Below are positions 1 through 10,101 of a DNA stretch of 64,000 nt, one piece after another. Below the pieces are notes generated by a model. The model was not told the origin of the DNA. It saw only the letters and a program-made list of their open reading frames with translations, and searched no databases. The translations under genes were made by a program, and so were the position numbers. The DNA lies in the NCBI RefSeq assembly GCF_010093535.1, contig NW_022985196.1:62001-126000 (forward strand), read 5' to 3'. Numbering within the stretch: position 1 is the first letter of the stretch; each line of letters starts with the position of its first letter. This DNA is from Lindgomyces ingoldianus (Eukaryota; Ascomycota; Dothideomycetes; Pleosporales; Lindgomycetaceae).

Positions 1-449
1 TCATAGGTATGCGAAAGGGCCACAGCGGATACGTACAGGTTGGCATCACCAATTGCAATCCTAATGGTAGATTTGTACCCGGCGAGCAGATTCTTAAAGC
101 CCACAATATCATTGCCCATATATTTTAGCTTTGCCCAATCCCGAAAGCTAGTCTTCGATTTTCCAGAATGCGTAGTGCAATTTGCAATTACTTCCTCGAA
201 GTCCTTGCAAACCTTGCCGCACCGGAGTAGAGGGAGTCGAAGAGACTCAAATTGAGCCTCGTTTATGGAAGCAAGCTCTTGAAGAGACTATATAAAATTG
301 CTGAGCGCCTCGAGTTCCTCTCTAAGCTCACGAATTTCCCTTTTGTTACTTTGGAAACTTTTAACCGTTTGGTTGAGCAATACACTAGAATTGAAAGCAA
401 ACATGGCAGGAGTAAGAACTCCAGAAGAAATACTTATCGGTTCAGCCAT
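1..449 (-). pseudogene. STAND-protein N-terminal domain, broken, runs off left edge
   Basis: Reading leftward from an ATG at 447-449, the product begins MAEPISISSGVLTPA and continues with FAFNSSVLL and ELREELEAL. This is the helical N-terminal domain common on fungal STAND/NACHT proteins and related to the domain of azaphilone-cluster PigL. A TAG at 288-290 interrupts the frame, yet the same frame stays open on the far side to base 1 and keeps plausible protein (SLQELASINEAQ, then SFRDWAKLKY). The stop is therefore a point lesion in a longer gene, and a CAG to TAG change would fit RIP. The rest of the gene lies outside the window. The family call rests on remembered family resemblance. It is divergent from the NACHT relic that starts near 1 kb. 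Confidence 0.6.
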
Positions 450-1025
450 TTTCACATTAAATTTAAATGAGTCCGCGAGGATCACTGTAGCCTTGCAGAG
501 AGTATAAGTTATGAAAGTAGTGATGTATTGTGGAATGGGGGTCCGAGGAGCTATTTGATCTATATAGTATGATAAGACGCCAAGCTCAAGGTTGATTAGG
601 CGGCCCATCGTAGAGCCCTCTAGCTTACAATAACAGATAGGGGACAAGACACTTAAAGATCAAGAAGAAAGCAATCAGTGTAGCTATTATTAGCTAGCGC
701 TAGTCAAGAAACGACAATCGTACGACGTTTGTAGGAACCCTGCTAGCGCTAACCCTTCAAGCAAATCAACTGCAACCATCGTGTATAGCTCCGAGCTAAA
801 GCCTTCTCATCTCCCAGAAAGAGCTTGCCATCTGGCGCCGACCTTCGCAAATCTTTTAAGGCAATGTACAATAAATTTTGAAAACATCAGCGCTGGACTA
901 GGAGCAACACAGATTATTCAGGTACAGGCTGAAGGTTTGTCCCCGCTGAATAACGGCCCCCTGGAGGAGCTATCCCCTCCCGGGCAACATCTCGCTCATA
1001 TAGCAACGCAGGTCTGCAGCCGAGC

Positions 1026-3507
1026 TTTTTCAAGACCTCAAACTACGAGTCCTACAAAAACGTCAGCCCTAAGCGTGTGCCGGACACATGTGTATGGTTT
1101 TTGGAGCATCCAACCTTCCAACAGTGGAAAGACAGCAGCGGCGACCACCTTCTCTGGCTCTCTGCCGATCCTGGCTGTGGCAAGTCGGTCTTGTCGCGAG
1201 CACTGATCGATGAGAAGCTGTTAGGCGAGGAATCTGCTACAATTTGCCACTTCTTCTTCAAAGACAACGATGAGCAAAATAACATTGCGACTGCGCTGTG
1301 TGCTCTCCTGCATCAGTTTTTCTATGCACATGAAGACCTCCTCCAAAACACGTTGTTTCGGCTATGAAGAAGTGTGGTCACTCACTGAAGAATGAATTCG
1401 AAGATCTGTGGCAGATTTTCTTATCTGCTGCATCGGATTTGACTGCTGGGGATGTCCTCTGCATCGTTGATGCGCTCGATGAATGCCGGCAGCCCGACCA
1501 GAACAAACTCATCGGCTACCTAGAGCGCCTCTACAGCCGATCTTTAGGCAAGCCCAAGTCGGGATCTAAGTTGAAGTTCCTAGTGACTAGCCGCCCATAA
1601 AATGAAATTGAGCTTGGATTCTCTAGAATAACGCGGAATCCCCCGACTATTCGACTGGCTGGGGAAGAAGAATCGGAAAAGATCAGTCGTGAAATTGAGA
1701 TCATTATGAAAGCGAAAGTTAGGGAGATAGCGGGGGAGCACTATACGAAGATGTGCGATCATCTCTACATAGACAACTCTGCAAAATTCCTAGCAGAACC
1801 TACCTCTGGCTACATTTGACTTTGGATGAAGTCAAACATGCACTAGGAACGACGGAGAAAAAGTTGCTCAAGGTCATCGACATATTGCCCAGATCAGTTG
1901 AGGAAGCATATGAGAAAATTCTAGCAAGATGCACAGAGAAGGAGGGAAGGAAATTGCTGCAGATCATTTTTGTAGCCCAGCGCCCACTGACGTTGAGCGA
2001 AATTGATGTAGCTCTAGAGAGTAGACGGGATACAGCTACCTACGCGGATCTCGACCTTGAAAGTGATTGGAGAATGAAGGAATGGATCCGCAGATCGTGC
2101 GGGTTGTTCATTACTATATAGTACGCCAACGCGTCTACTTAACCCATCAAACGGCAAAGGAGTTTCTAGTTCGGGAAATCAACGAAGTTTCTAGGCCCCA
2201 TGGGTGGAGACATTCAGTCGACCTCCAAAAAGCGCATGAAATGCTCTCTGGGATATGCATTACTCATTTGCTCTTCCAGGAATTCCAAGAGGACTGTGTC
2301 CCCAGGTCATCCGCTGTTCAAGCATATACAGAGAGGTACGCATTCTTAGATTATTCGGCAAATCACTGGATATTTCATGTACAGGAAGGACATATAAGTA
2401 GCCCTGTGTGGGTTTCGAGAACCGCAAAACTCTGCGAAATCGGTGATGGATTCTCTTCTGCATGGTCTAAGATCTACTTTACGTCAAAAAATATCTCGTA
2501 CCTGTCATCTCATCAGTCAAAACAATCTGCGCTGTACTAGGCAGCGGTATTTGGGCTCATTCATGAGACAAGATTCCTTCTAAATAGCGGCATGGACCCG
2601 AATCCAAAAGGCGGCTACTTTGGGAACGCGCTTCAAGCAGCAGCACGCCTTGGTCACACAGGAGTGGCAAAGATGCTACTTGATTCAGGCGCAGACATCA
2701 ACACTTGGGGTGGTGCATATACTACTGCATTACAAGCTGCATGTACCTTCGGACAAACAGCAGTGCTTGACCTACTGCTGTATGCATAACGAATACTTCA
2801 AGTGATGTGCAAGCTCACTGTGAGCCTAGAGTTCCATCGAACCTCCGTTGCAGGCTGGTTATTATTACCACAGACGCCTTAACAGCGGCAGCAGGGAACA
2901 TAGAAAATGGGAAAGAGCTGATGACGCTTTTTTCAAGCGACGGGGAGACGAGGTCAAGATTACAGAGGAGGTAGTCAAAGCGACAGAGAATGGAAGAGAA
3001 ATGATAGAGCTTCTCCTTAAACGATGGGGAGACGAGGTCAAGATTACAGAGGAGGTAGTCAAAGCGGCGGCAGGGAATGGAGAAGAAATAATAGAGCTTC
3101 TCCTTGAACGACGGGGAGACGAGGTCAAGATTACAGAAGAGGTGGTTAAAGTAGCGGTAAATAATTGGAGACACGGAAGAAAAATAATGGAGCTTCTCCT
3201 TGAATAGCGGGGAGACGAGGTCAAGATTACAAAGGAGGTAGTTACAGAAGCGGCAAGGAATATTGAACATGGAAGAGAAACAATAGAGTTTCTCCTTGAA
3301 CGACGGGGACACGAGGTCAAGATTACAGAGGGAGTGGTTAGAGTAGCGGTAGGGAGCACTGAACATGGAAGAGAAATAATAGAGCTTCTCATTCAGCTAC
3401 TGGGAGATGAGATCACAGAGAAGGTAGTTAAAGCAGCAGTAGAAAACGAAGAAGTAATGGCCCTTCTTCTCCCCAAGCGACGGGGAGTCGAGATGAAGAT
3501 CATATAA
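1026..3507 (+). pseudogene. NACHT NTPase with C-terminal repeats, multiply frameshifted
   Basis: The relic opens with FFKTSNYESYKNVSP and DTCVWFLEHPTFQQW, then the Walker A stretch SADPGCGKSVLSRALI (about 1150-1210) and the Walker B stretch CIVDALDEC (about 1460-1490), followed by FLVTSRP. These are the landmarks of a fungal NACHT STAND ATPase. The frame changes near 1362, 1750 and 2110, and in-frame stops lie at 1598-1600, 2538-2540, 2787-2789 and 3205-3207. The middle part (TYLWLHLTLDEVK, then QRVYLTHQTAKEFLV) is the usual winged-helix/linker region. Ankyrin-like units (ALQAAARLGHTGVAKMLLDSGADI) follow at 2620-2720, then the RGDEVKITEEVV repeats. The 5' end is unclear; I start where homology becomes convincing. 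It cannot make a full protein. Confidence 0.8.
2936..3507 (+). repeat. Tandem repeats of a RGDEVKITEEVV-type unit
   Basis: About seven imperfect units of 84-105 bp begin at roughly 2941, 3027, 3112, 3209, 3304, 3402 and 3481. Each encodes a version of LLLERRGDEVKITEEVVKA followed by a variable spacer with NG or HG. Such units form the C-terminal tail of some fungal NACHT proteins, where they probably act as the sensor. The fourth unit is opened by a TAG and the later ones diverge progressively. Confidence 0.75.
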
Positions 3508-3772
3508 GAGATTCCCAATGCATTGGCAGGGAATAGGAGTCATAGAGGAGAATCACTGTAACTGCCCGAGAAAGACCTAGGTACAGTGCGAGAAATATTT
3601 CGCACAATGTCGAGTCGCTTCGAACATTTTCACCCAACTTTTGCTAGGGTAATGCTTAATGGTCGTTGGCTTTACATTAAGTCTAGGAAGCTAGTTCAGG
3701 AGTCTGTATAGTCGTCTCTAGGGCTAGCTAGGGGTTGTATAGAGTAATAGATAGCTTCATAAAGTTTACACG

Positions 3773-3912
3773 GTAGAAATCGTGCAGGTACTACTTGAAA
3801 GGGGCGCCGATATTAACGCACTGGGGGAGGGTATAGCAATGCACTCTAGGCTCCTTTAACGAAAGGCCATAATCAGATTGTGAACCTGCTGCTTTACAGG
3901 GACACTAACTAA
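3773..3912 (+). pseudogene. Isolated ankyrin-repeat relic
   Basis: One frame reads EIVQVLLERGADINALG. After a one-base shift it continues as GYSNAL, a TAG, and then KGHNQIVNLLLYRDTN before TAA. This is one and a half ankyrin repeats, probably the tail of the adjacent NACHT relic or of a second copy. The TAG sits where ankyrin units usually have Q (NALQAA), which fits a CAG to TAG RIP change. Between 3508 and 3772 I see no other coding signal. Confidence 0.6.
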
Positions 3913-4675
3913 CACGCACATGATAGTATTGATAGAATCCCCTGATCCGTATGGTCAACCTTACACCAACATACAGTATTAAGAGCAGTGAAATGAGGCC
4001 AGAGAGCTGAATATAGATATAATATAATATAGAAGGGAAATGAGGGGCCAAGTAAGGGGGGTCCCACTCAACTAAGCAACAAAGCTATGATCGGTTGGTT
4101 TGACAATGTAGTTTGATAGATTTAGCAGGATATGTTGACGTATGAAATACTTCTGTTTCCAGTTTGAGGAATGCCTGGAATGCCCTTGAAGAAGGACCAG
4201 AAGCCGTTTGAGGGCGTAGCAGTTTAGGAGTAACGAAGATAGTGGCATGAGAAACGTCATGATAGAGAGAGAAGCAGCAAGGGGAGAGGCTAGAGAACAA
4301 TTACGATCAGAGGCAAGAAAAGACCAATTAGAGTGAGGGTCCTTGCCCACTGTCAGGTGATGAGAAGGTGGCGTAGGGAAATGGCGAACTGCGTGGCCTG
4401 ACGCCTCGCACTGTGCAGTTGCCAGAAGAGGGTTTTGGGAGTTGTGGATGGAACTGGGTAAAATTTTGAGGGAGAAATGGTGGCTTAGATTTCCGGGACG
4501 TGAAAAAAAAGAGCGTAGGCACTGTAGGAAATGTCGAAGTAGAGACAAGAGGAGACTGATTCCATACGGTGCAAGGAAAACCTCATAGGCTCACAGTACA
4601 TATTATACAGTACTATATTGGTGCCAACCGACTATGCATTTTCGCCCACTTTCAACCTAAAGCGCGCTTATTCTT

Positions 4676-5631
4676 TCAACCCCTCAAGCCCAAAAGAAAG
4701 TTTCCACTCTTTCCGCCGTCTCCAGCAGCACCCCCACCGGGTAGATACGAGACATTCGGGTTCCTCGACAACATCTGTGCGATATCCTTCTGCGTCTCAA
4801 TCCTCCTGATCAAAATTAACCCATCCCCACTCTTCGCAACCGCCTTACTAATCGTATCCGCAGCCTCAGCTTCGCCCTCCGCACGAATAACATTCGCCTG
4901 TCTCTCCTGCTCGGCCTTCTCGACGACGAACCGGGCGCGTTCAGCCTCTTGCTGCGCGATTTGCTTCTCCTCGACGGCTTTCGTGAACTCCTTGCCGAAG
5001 GTCATGTGTGTGATGGAGACGTCTTCGAGGGCGATATTGAATTCGTTTGCGCGCTTGAGGAGGTCAGTTCGGATGCGGTTCGAGACGGCTTCTCGTTGGG
5101 TGATGAGCTCGGCGGCGTCGAATTGGGCGACGATGGCTTTGAGGACTTCGTTGCCGATTGAGGGGAGGACGCGCTCATCGTAGTCGAGGCCGAGGTTCTA
5201 GGTCGCTGTTAGATACTGTGGTTATAACTCAAGAATAATACATGTTGTGTACTCGATATCCATATCTAGAAGAAGAGTCCTAGATAATGAACAAGAGTAT
5301 AGAGCAGACATACCTGATAAATCTTCGGCAACATCTTCACCTCCGGCCGATGCAACACCCTCAAAGTCAAAGTCACCATCTGCAAATCCTTACTCCCCGT
5401 CGTCGTCGAGATATTCCTCGGCCTAGTCCGCACGTCGAAGATAATACTCCGCTGCAGCCACGGAACCAGGAAATGTGTGCCCTCGTTCACAACAGTCTCC
5501 TTCACACCAGACAATCGGTCGAAGATGACAGCGCGGGTGCCACCCTTGACGTCGTAGATGGAGGCCTGAATGAGGGCTGCGGCGGCGGCGCCGGGGACAA
5601 CCCACCGGAAGAGGGATTGTGGAAAGGCCAT
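4676..5631 (-). CDS. phb1: Prohibitin 1
   Basis: Two exons, 5631-5314 and 5197-4676, joined across a 116-bp GTATGT...TAG intron, give a 279-residue protein, the usual length for PHB1. The N-terminus carries the hydrophobic anchor ([22 protein letters not shown]). The SPFH/PHB core follows, with [22 protein letters not shown] and [11 protein letters not shown]. Exon 2 has [36 protein letters not shown] and the C-terminal coiled coil, ending [11 protein letters not shown]. Prohibitins form ring complexes of PHB1 and PHB2 in the mitochondrial inner membrane, where they chaperone respiratory subunits and modulate the m-AAA protease. The gene is head to head with QCR8, another inner-membrane protein. 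Confidence 0.95.
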
Positions 5632-5866
5632 GGCGGAGGGCGGAGTTGGTGGGGAGCAATGGAAGATGTGGTGGTGGAGTCGGAAAAATTGAAGCTTCCA
5701 TCATTGCCGGGTTCGGTACGGTAAGCTCGGGAGAGATGTCACGTGCCGAGGAAGCAAGGCTCCATTGACATCATTGATCTCCACCACCAACTCATTGTCG
5801 CCACGTTACGTCCACAACTCCAATATCATCAATTTTTTAAATACACATTGGTCACAAAACGCAGGA
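5632..5866. promoter_or_regulatory. Shared divergent promoter of phb1 and qcr8
   Basis: Only 235 bp separate the two start codons of the divergent genes. A palindromic CACGTG (E-box type, the site class of Cbf1/bHLH factors) lies at 5740-5745. No clear TATA box is visible for either gene. That the E-box is used is inference. Confidence 0.5.
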
Positions 5867-6422
5867 ATGGCTGGTGGTGATAAGGTTCCAGGACAGTACG
5901 TTGTCCCATTCCAGTCAATGCTCGCGATGCTCGAGCAGCAGTTCTCATCCTGCAGCTTACTCAAATGAGCTATTGCGCCTAAGAAACATCACTTACATCC
6001 GCCTCTCAGATATCTGGGCTGGTGGGGAAGCCTAGGTATATTCTCCTTGTCTCTAAATATCCTTATCTCGTTTCCTTCTACTCCCAATACCGTTCGCGTG
6101 CACTCACACGCCCTCCCAGGTTCCCCACCCCAGAAAGGCGTCACTGTATATGCCATGTCGGCGAACCGCCAAAACCCCCTCGCCGGGGCCATGAACGCCG
6201 CCGTTTTCAACACGTTCCGCCGATCGCGCAAGCAGATTCTGTACTGGTTGCCTCCGATGCTGTTGGGCTATGCAACCATGCAGTGGGCGATTGCAAGGTA
6301 TGGACTCCACGCTTTGCCGATGTTCGGGCTGCACGGGATCCAAATGTTTGTTTTCTGACGGGTGTAGGAATGAGTACCTGAACTCTAAGCCCGGTCGTGC
6401 TGAGTACGCTGATGAAGTGTAA
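5867..6422 (+). CDS. qcr8: Cytochrome bc1 complex subunit 8 (QCR8)
   Basis: Four exons: 5867-5895, 6010-6035, 6120-6297 and 6368-6422. Joined, they read MAGGDKVPGQYLGWWGSLG, then QKGVTVYAMSANRQNPLAG, then AAVFNTFRRSR, then one membrane helix (ILYWLPPMLLGYATMQWAIA), and end RNEYLNSKPGRAEYADEV, 95 residues in all. This is the family pattern of the small ubiquinone-binding subunit of complex III, which spans the inner membrane once and contacts cytochrome b. All splice sites are GT-AG and phases agree. Exon 2 is only 26 nt, which automated gene callers easily miss; unspliced reading gives misleading ORFs here. The model depends on family resemblance but every junction is consistent. Confidence 0.93.
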
Positions 6423-6691
6423 GTGGGATTCGGTTGCGAAAGGATGGGTTTAATGTTGTGGCCGCGTACTTGTTTTAGTACACGGGATATGGCATGGAAT
6501 GGGTGGGTGGATGGCCTGTCAAGTATGGGTTATTTCAATTAGATTTCATTGATCTCGCACTCAGACCCGCCTCTTGGAATCTTTCTCAACATTACCGAAA
6601 CCTCTAGTTCAAGCTGGAGATCGTAAGAGGAGATCCTAATCCAAAGTTCTTTTAACCGTCCGCCACACCAACTTCCCTCCTTCTTGTCACC

Positions 6692-7768
6692 TCACTCGGC
6701 TTTCCTCACCACCAACCCATACCAAACCTTAACCCCAACAACCCCGCTCTCTACATCCTCCGCTTCCACCCCCCTCTCCTTCACAACCACCACCTCAAAC
6801 CCCATCCTCTGCGCCTCCTCCACCGTCTCATCCACCCCATGCGCAAAACTTGTTCCCCGGATTTTCACCCCATCCTCCCTTACAAACCCTGCTTGACTTA
6901 TCCGCCCCATTTCATCATGCATGTTTGTTATGAGTGCGTACCCACCTTTTCGAACGAGGGCCGCGAGAGTGGAGAAGTAGGCAGAGAGCGGTATATGTTC
7001 TAGCACTAGGGTGCTGATGACGGCGATGGCGAGGGGGAGGGGTGTCTGGGTTGTTGGCAGCGCCGTAGTTGAGCTGGGGGTTGGAAGGTTGGGAGTATTG
7101 ACAGTAGGGAAACAATCACACTGCTCCAGACTCCACGTAACTCGTGTCGGGCCTGGATTGCCAGTATGAATAGACCCGAGTTTCCTAGCAGCTACGTCCA
7201 ACATCCCCTGCGAGAAATCCAGACCCGTGATATGTACATCCTCCTCCTTGGGCCAGGCATAACCCAGCATCTTCGCAGTATTCCGACCGGTCCCACAACC
7301 CAGGTCGATAATATGGAGTCTCGATTCTGGAGAATGAGATGCGAGGACTAGAGATAGGAAATCTGGAAGCAGGGTAAGGAGTTCCAGATCGTCGATGGCT
7401 TGCAACATGTTGCCGTCGGCGTCATAGACAGAGGACCATGCATTGTAGGCTTCTTGGGTTGGGAGGTGTTGGATTGGAGTCGAGCACTTTGGGGGTGGGG
7501 GGAGTGTAGGTATTGAAGATTGGATGCTATCTAGGGTCTGGGATTGTTTGGGGGTGTCTTGGCTTTGGCACTCGGGTTGGCTTGTGGTTGGAGGCCCTTG
7601 GGGGAGCGTTGGTGTCTTCATTGTTGGTTCAGTGGGGAGGGGTTGGCCGGCGTCTGAGGGCTCGGATTCGGTGGTTGAGAACGAGGAGTTGAGAGCTGTG
7701 GAACGGCCTTGACACAGGTCGATAAGAGATGTGTCGAAGGTCATGTTGATGGATGTTGGTTGTGTCAT
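6692..7768 (-). CDS. SAM-dependent class I methyltransferase
   Basis: A single exon of 358 residues. The first 100 residues are low-complexity and rich in P, S and T (LPQGPPTTSQPE, then IPTLPPPPKCS). The fold starts near residue 105 with EAYNAWSSVYDADGN, as in UbiE/Methyltransf_25 relatives. Motif I, HIIDLGCGTGRNT, is at about 152-164, followed by the acidic-loop segment VHITGLDFSQGMLDVA. Later come LVLEHIPLSAYF (motif IV region) and LVRKGGYALITNMH (motif VI region). The substrate cannot be deduced; a small molecule is more likely than protein or RNA by family. A long loop (about 215-245, rich in P and T) is inserted between the motif II and IV regions. Confidence 0.85.
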   Translation of the reverse strand: MTQPTSINMTFDTSLIDLCQGRSTALNSSFSTTESEPSDAGQPLPTEPTMKTPTLPQGPPTTSQPECQSQDTPKQSQTLDSIQSSIPTLPPPPKCSTPIQHLPTQEAYNAWSSVYDADGNMLQAIDDLELLTLLPDFLSLVLASHSPESRLHIIDLGCGTGRNTAKMLGYAWPKEEDVHITGLDFSQGMLDVAARKLGSIHTGNPGPTRVTWSLEQCDCFPTVNTPNLPTPSSTTALPTTQTPLPLAIAVISTLVLEHIPLSAYFSTLAALVRKGGYALITNMHDEMGRISQAGFVREDGVKIRGTSFAHGVDETVEEAQRMGFEVVVVKERGVEAEDVESGVVGVKVWYGLVVRKAE

Positions 7769-7983
7769 ATTGAATTGAAAGTTCGCAGCCCACGTTGTGT
7801 AGCGGCAGGAAAGGAAGGGAAAATGTCACAAGATATCGCGAGGATGACGAGGATAGCGTGAATCGCAAGGATCACACGTCCGACGAATCCGGAAATTTAT
7901 ACGCGCAATTCGGTTCCGGAGATCCCTTCGCCTTGGGCAAACGTGGGGCAAGAAGAGGGGAACAAGCTAAGTGAAAACCTGAA

Positions 7984-8028
7984 GATCAAATAGATCAAAT
8001 GGATCAAATGGATCAAATGGATCAATTG
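7984..8028. repeat. Minisatellite, 9-bp unit GATCAAATG x5
   Basis: Five head-to-tail 9-mers (GATCAAATA, three GATCAAATG, GATCAATTG) occupy the gap between the methyltransferase promoter and the 3' side of sam35. No role is apparent. The region 7769-8429 otherwise shows no convincing gene; the short ORFs there lack family features. Confidence 0.9.
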
Positions 8029-8429
8029 AGAGGAGCCTTACACGGAATATATATCATCCACCTTCCCATTATAAGCCCCTTTCACGCATTTTTAGCTCAG
8101 TTTCTTTCTATCCATGCCTTGTTCCCCCCTATCACGTTGTGCAGACATATGACTCACATCATGCACGAAATCCACCTCGTCCCGAGGAAACGCCAAGTGA
8201 TGGTTTGCAAGCCACACCCATTCAAAAGCAAACAGGCGCGGGTGCATTTCCGAATTGTGGTATCAAATGAGAAGAGCCGTATGCCTCGCCGGAATGCAGT
8301 GCTACAATACGCTACTAAGCCCGAGCCTTTCTCATCATGTCCTGTCCAAAACTTGCTTTTCGGTATCGTACAAAGTATTGCACACAGTCGTGTAAATTGG
8401 CCACTCATTATTGGCGTTCCAGTGCGGGT

Positions 8430-9427
8430 TCACGGAAAGTAAGTAGTAAGGATTCTGTTCCGATGAGTGACCAAATTCTTCCGCTGAAGGAGCACGCCGC
8501 GGAGACGAGAGTCTACCCAGCCATTGCCAAAATTTTCGTCCATGAGAAGGTGCGTATATGCGAAGACACTGGCGTCAAATAAACCAGGCTTTTTAGCTCC
8601 AAAAAACCAGTTGTTGCTGCCTAGCAACATTTCGAGAGCTGCAAACGATTCTTCGGCTTCCTTGTAGAGCAGGTTAGAATCAATGACTGCAGAAGCTTTC
8701 AGCAATTCCTTCTCCGCAGCGCACCGCAGTTCATACGCAACAGTGAGCCGAACGAAAGGGTTGTTTGAAGCTGGGAGGATGTAGAAAGGTTCGGCGATAG
8801 TAGTAGAGTTCGACGAGAGGTAGATGGTGTAAAGCTTGTGGGGCAGGACAGTTAGTCAAATTCGCAAGCTATCAATATCTACACATACCCAAGCTCGCCG
8901 TATGCGGTGATCGAGAAGCGAAAGATATGCTTCATATCGCAAATCAGATGGCTCCTCCCTGGCCGAGGCGCTGTTGTTCATAACCCATCTCTGCAGCTTT
9001 CCGGACGGAACCGGTTGTGCAGGCTTGGACGGATCCGTCAACGAGGGGAGGAGGAAAGGTAGAGAGCCGCTGGGAGAAGCGTGGTTGTTCGATGAAGCAA
9101 TTACGAAGTCAATATTGCAGAACCTGAGGTATGCCTAGAGCTTTTTGGATCAGCATCTTGTGAACAATGGCTCTTGCAGATGCTGTGACAGACCTGCCAC
9201 TTCAGACACGCTGGGTTATATGACGGCGAACCCAATTCGGCGCCACGAGGGGTGGTAAAGACGTGCAGGACATGTCTGTCGCGATTCCGAGGGGCGCGCA
9301 GAGGAAGGTCATTCGCAGAGTACGTTAGGAGCGGAAACTTGTCAAACAGACGTTTTATTGGTGCGGGGACTGCAAAGATTCCGGCGCTTGGCTGGGGTCG
9401 CTGGTCGCCAGCATTCTCGGAGGGCAT
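8430..9427 (-). CDS. sam35: Sam35/metaxin-family mitochondrial outer membrane protein
   Basis: Three exons, 9427-9194, 9134-8889 and 8834-8430, give 294 residues. Exon 1 has FAVPAPIKRLFDKFPLLTY and ends NPACLKWQ. Exon 2 starts AYLRFCNIDFVIASSNNHAS and PSGSLPFLLPSL, the thioredoxin/GST-like N-terminal half. Exon 3 has LYTIYLSS and ends in the GST-C-like helical half with NNWFFGAKKPGLFDASVFAY. This order is that of fungal Sam35 (Tom38/Tob38), a peripheral subunit of the sorting and assembly machinery that receives beta-barrel precursors. The introns (59 and 54 bp) are GT-AG and all phases close. Related Sam37/metaxin proteins share the fold, so the paralogue assignment is slightly less certain than the family. 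Confidence 0.85.
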
Positions 9428-10101
9428 TGTCCATAGTCTTGGGATTTCAAAGAGTTCGACGCGCTGGTGACGAAAAAGTTGGAGCTGCCGAGCTCAGCCG
9501 CGCGCCTAGACTTGCCGTTTCGAGCGTCATCCCCAGTGATTCTACCCCTTGATCACTATCTCCTGCGAAAGGTTTTATCAAGGTCGTGTTCGCACTTGTC
9601 TAAGGTCATCATGGCACCTTAAAGGTACACTTCTAATGAACATTCTACTATCATTTAGTTTATCAAGGCACATCACAATCGCCCAAGACATGAAGTAGGG
9701 GGTGGCAGACCAGCTTTGATTAACAAGCGTATATGCCAGTATACACTAAACATTAACTACAGTATATAAGTGGACGTCAAGTCGGAGACTCGTGAAACAA
9801 CAACACAAGCAAAAGCTAAGCGAAAGGGTATAATCTCACCACGAGCAAACGGCTGGCAATAGTCAAAACTGCTCGTCCTCGTTCCAATGACCTATTTCAA
9901 AATAGAGAAGGAAGTAAATACCGAGAAGAGAAGAGAATGAAAAGGTATCTTGGGTATAAATGCAGAAATCCGGGACTAGCCAGATAGAACAAGAACGATT
10001 GGTGCTGGAGGCGAAAGCCTAAACTCGCCAAAACATGAGAAACGACCGAAAGACAGTAGGGAGAATGTATAGAAAAATACATCAAAATGGCGTGAACCTC
10101 C
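9428..10101. other. Intergenic, sam35 promoter and LIM gene 3' flank
   Basis: 674 bp between the start of sam35 and the stop of the LIM gene, both on the minus strand. It should hold the sam35 promoter and the 3' UTR of the LIM gene. I see no further gene. Confidence 0.6.

Noticed and set aside
4072..4548. Minus-strand ORF of 158 codons with a second overlapping frame
   Set aside because: No motif, composition or neighbour supports it. The protein-like look comes from a pyrimidine-rich strand.
7984..8028. Short tandem repeat considered as a CRISPR-like array
   Set aside because: The units are contiguous 9-mers without spacers, and this is a eukaryotic genome.
8154..8408. 84-codon minus ORF just after sam35
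   Set aside because: It lies beyond the sam35 stop at 8430 in another frame and shows no family feature. Extending sam35 into it is not supported by family length.
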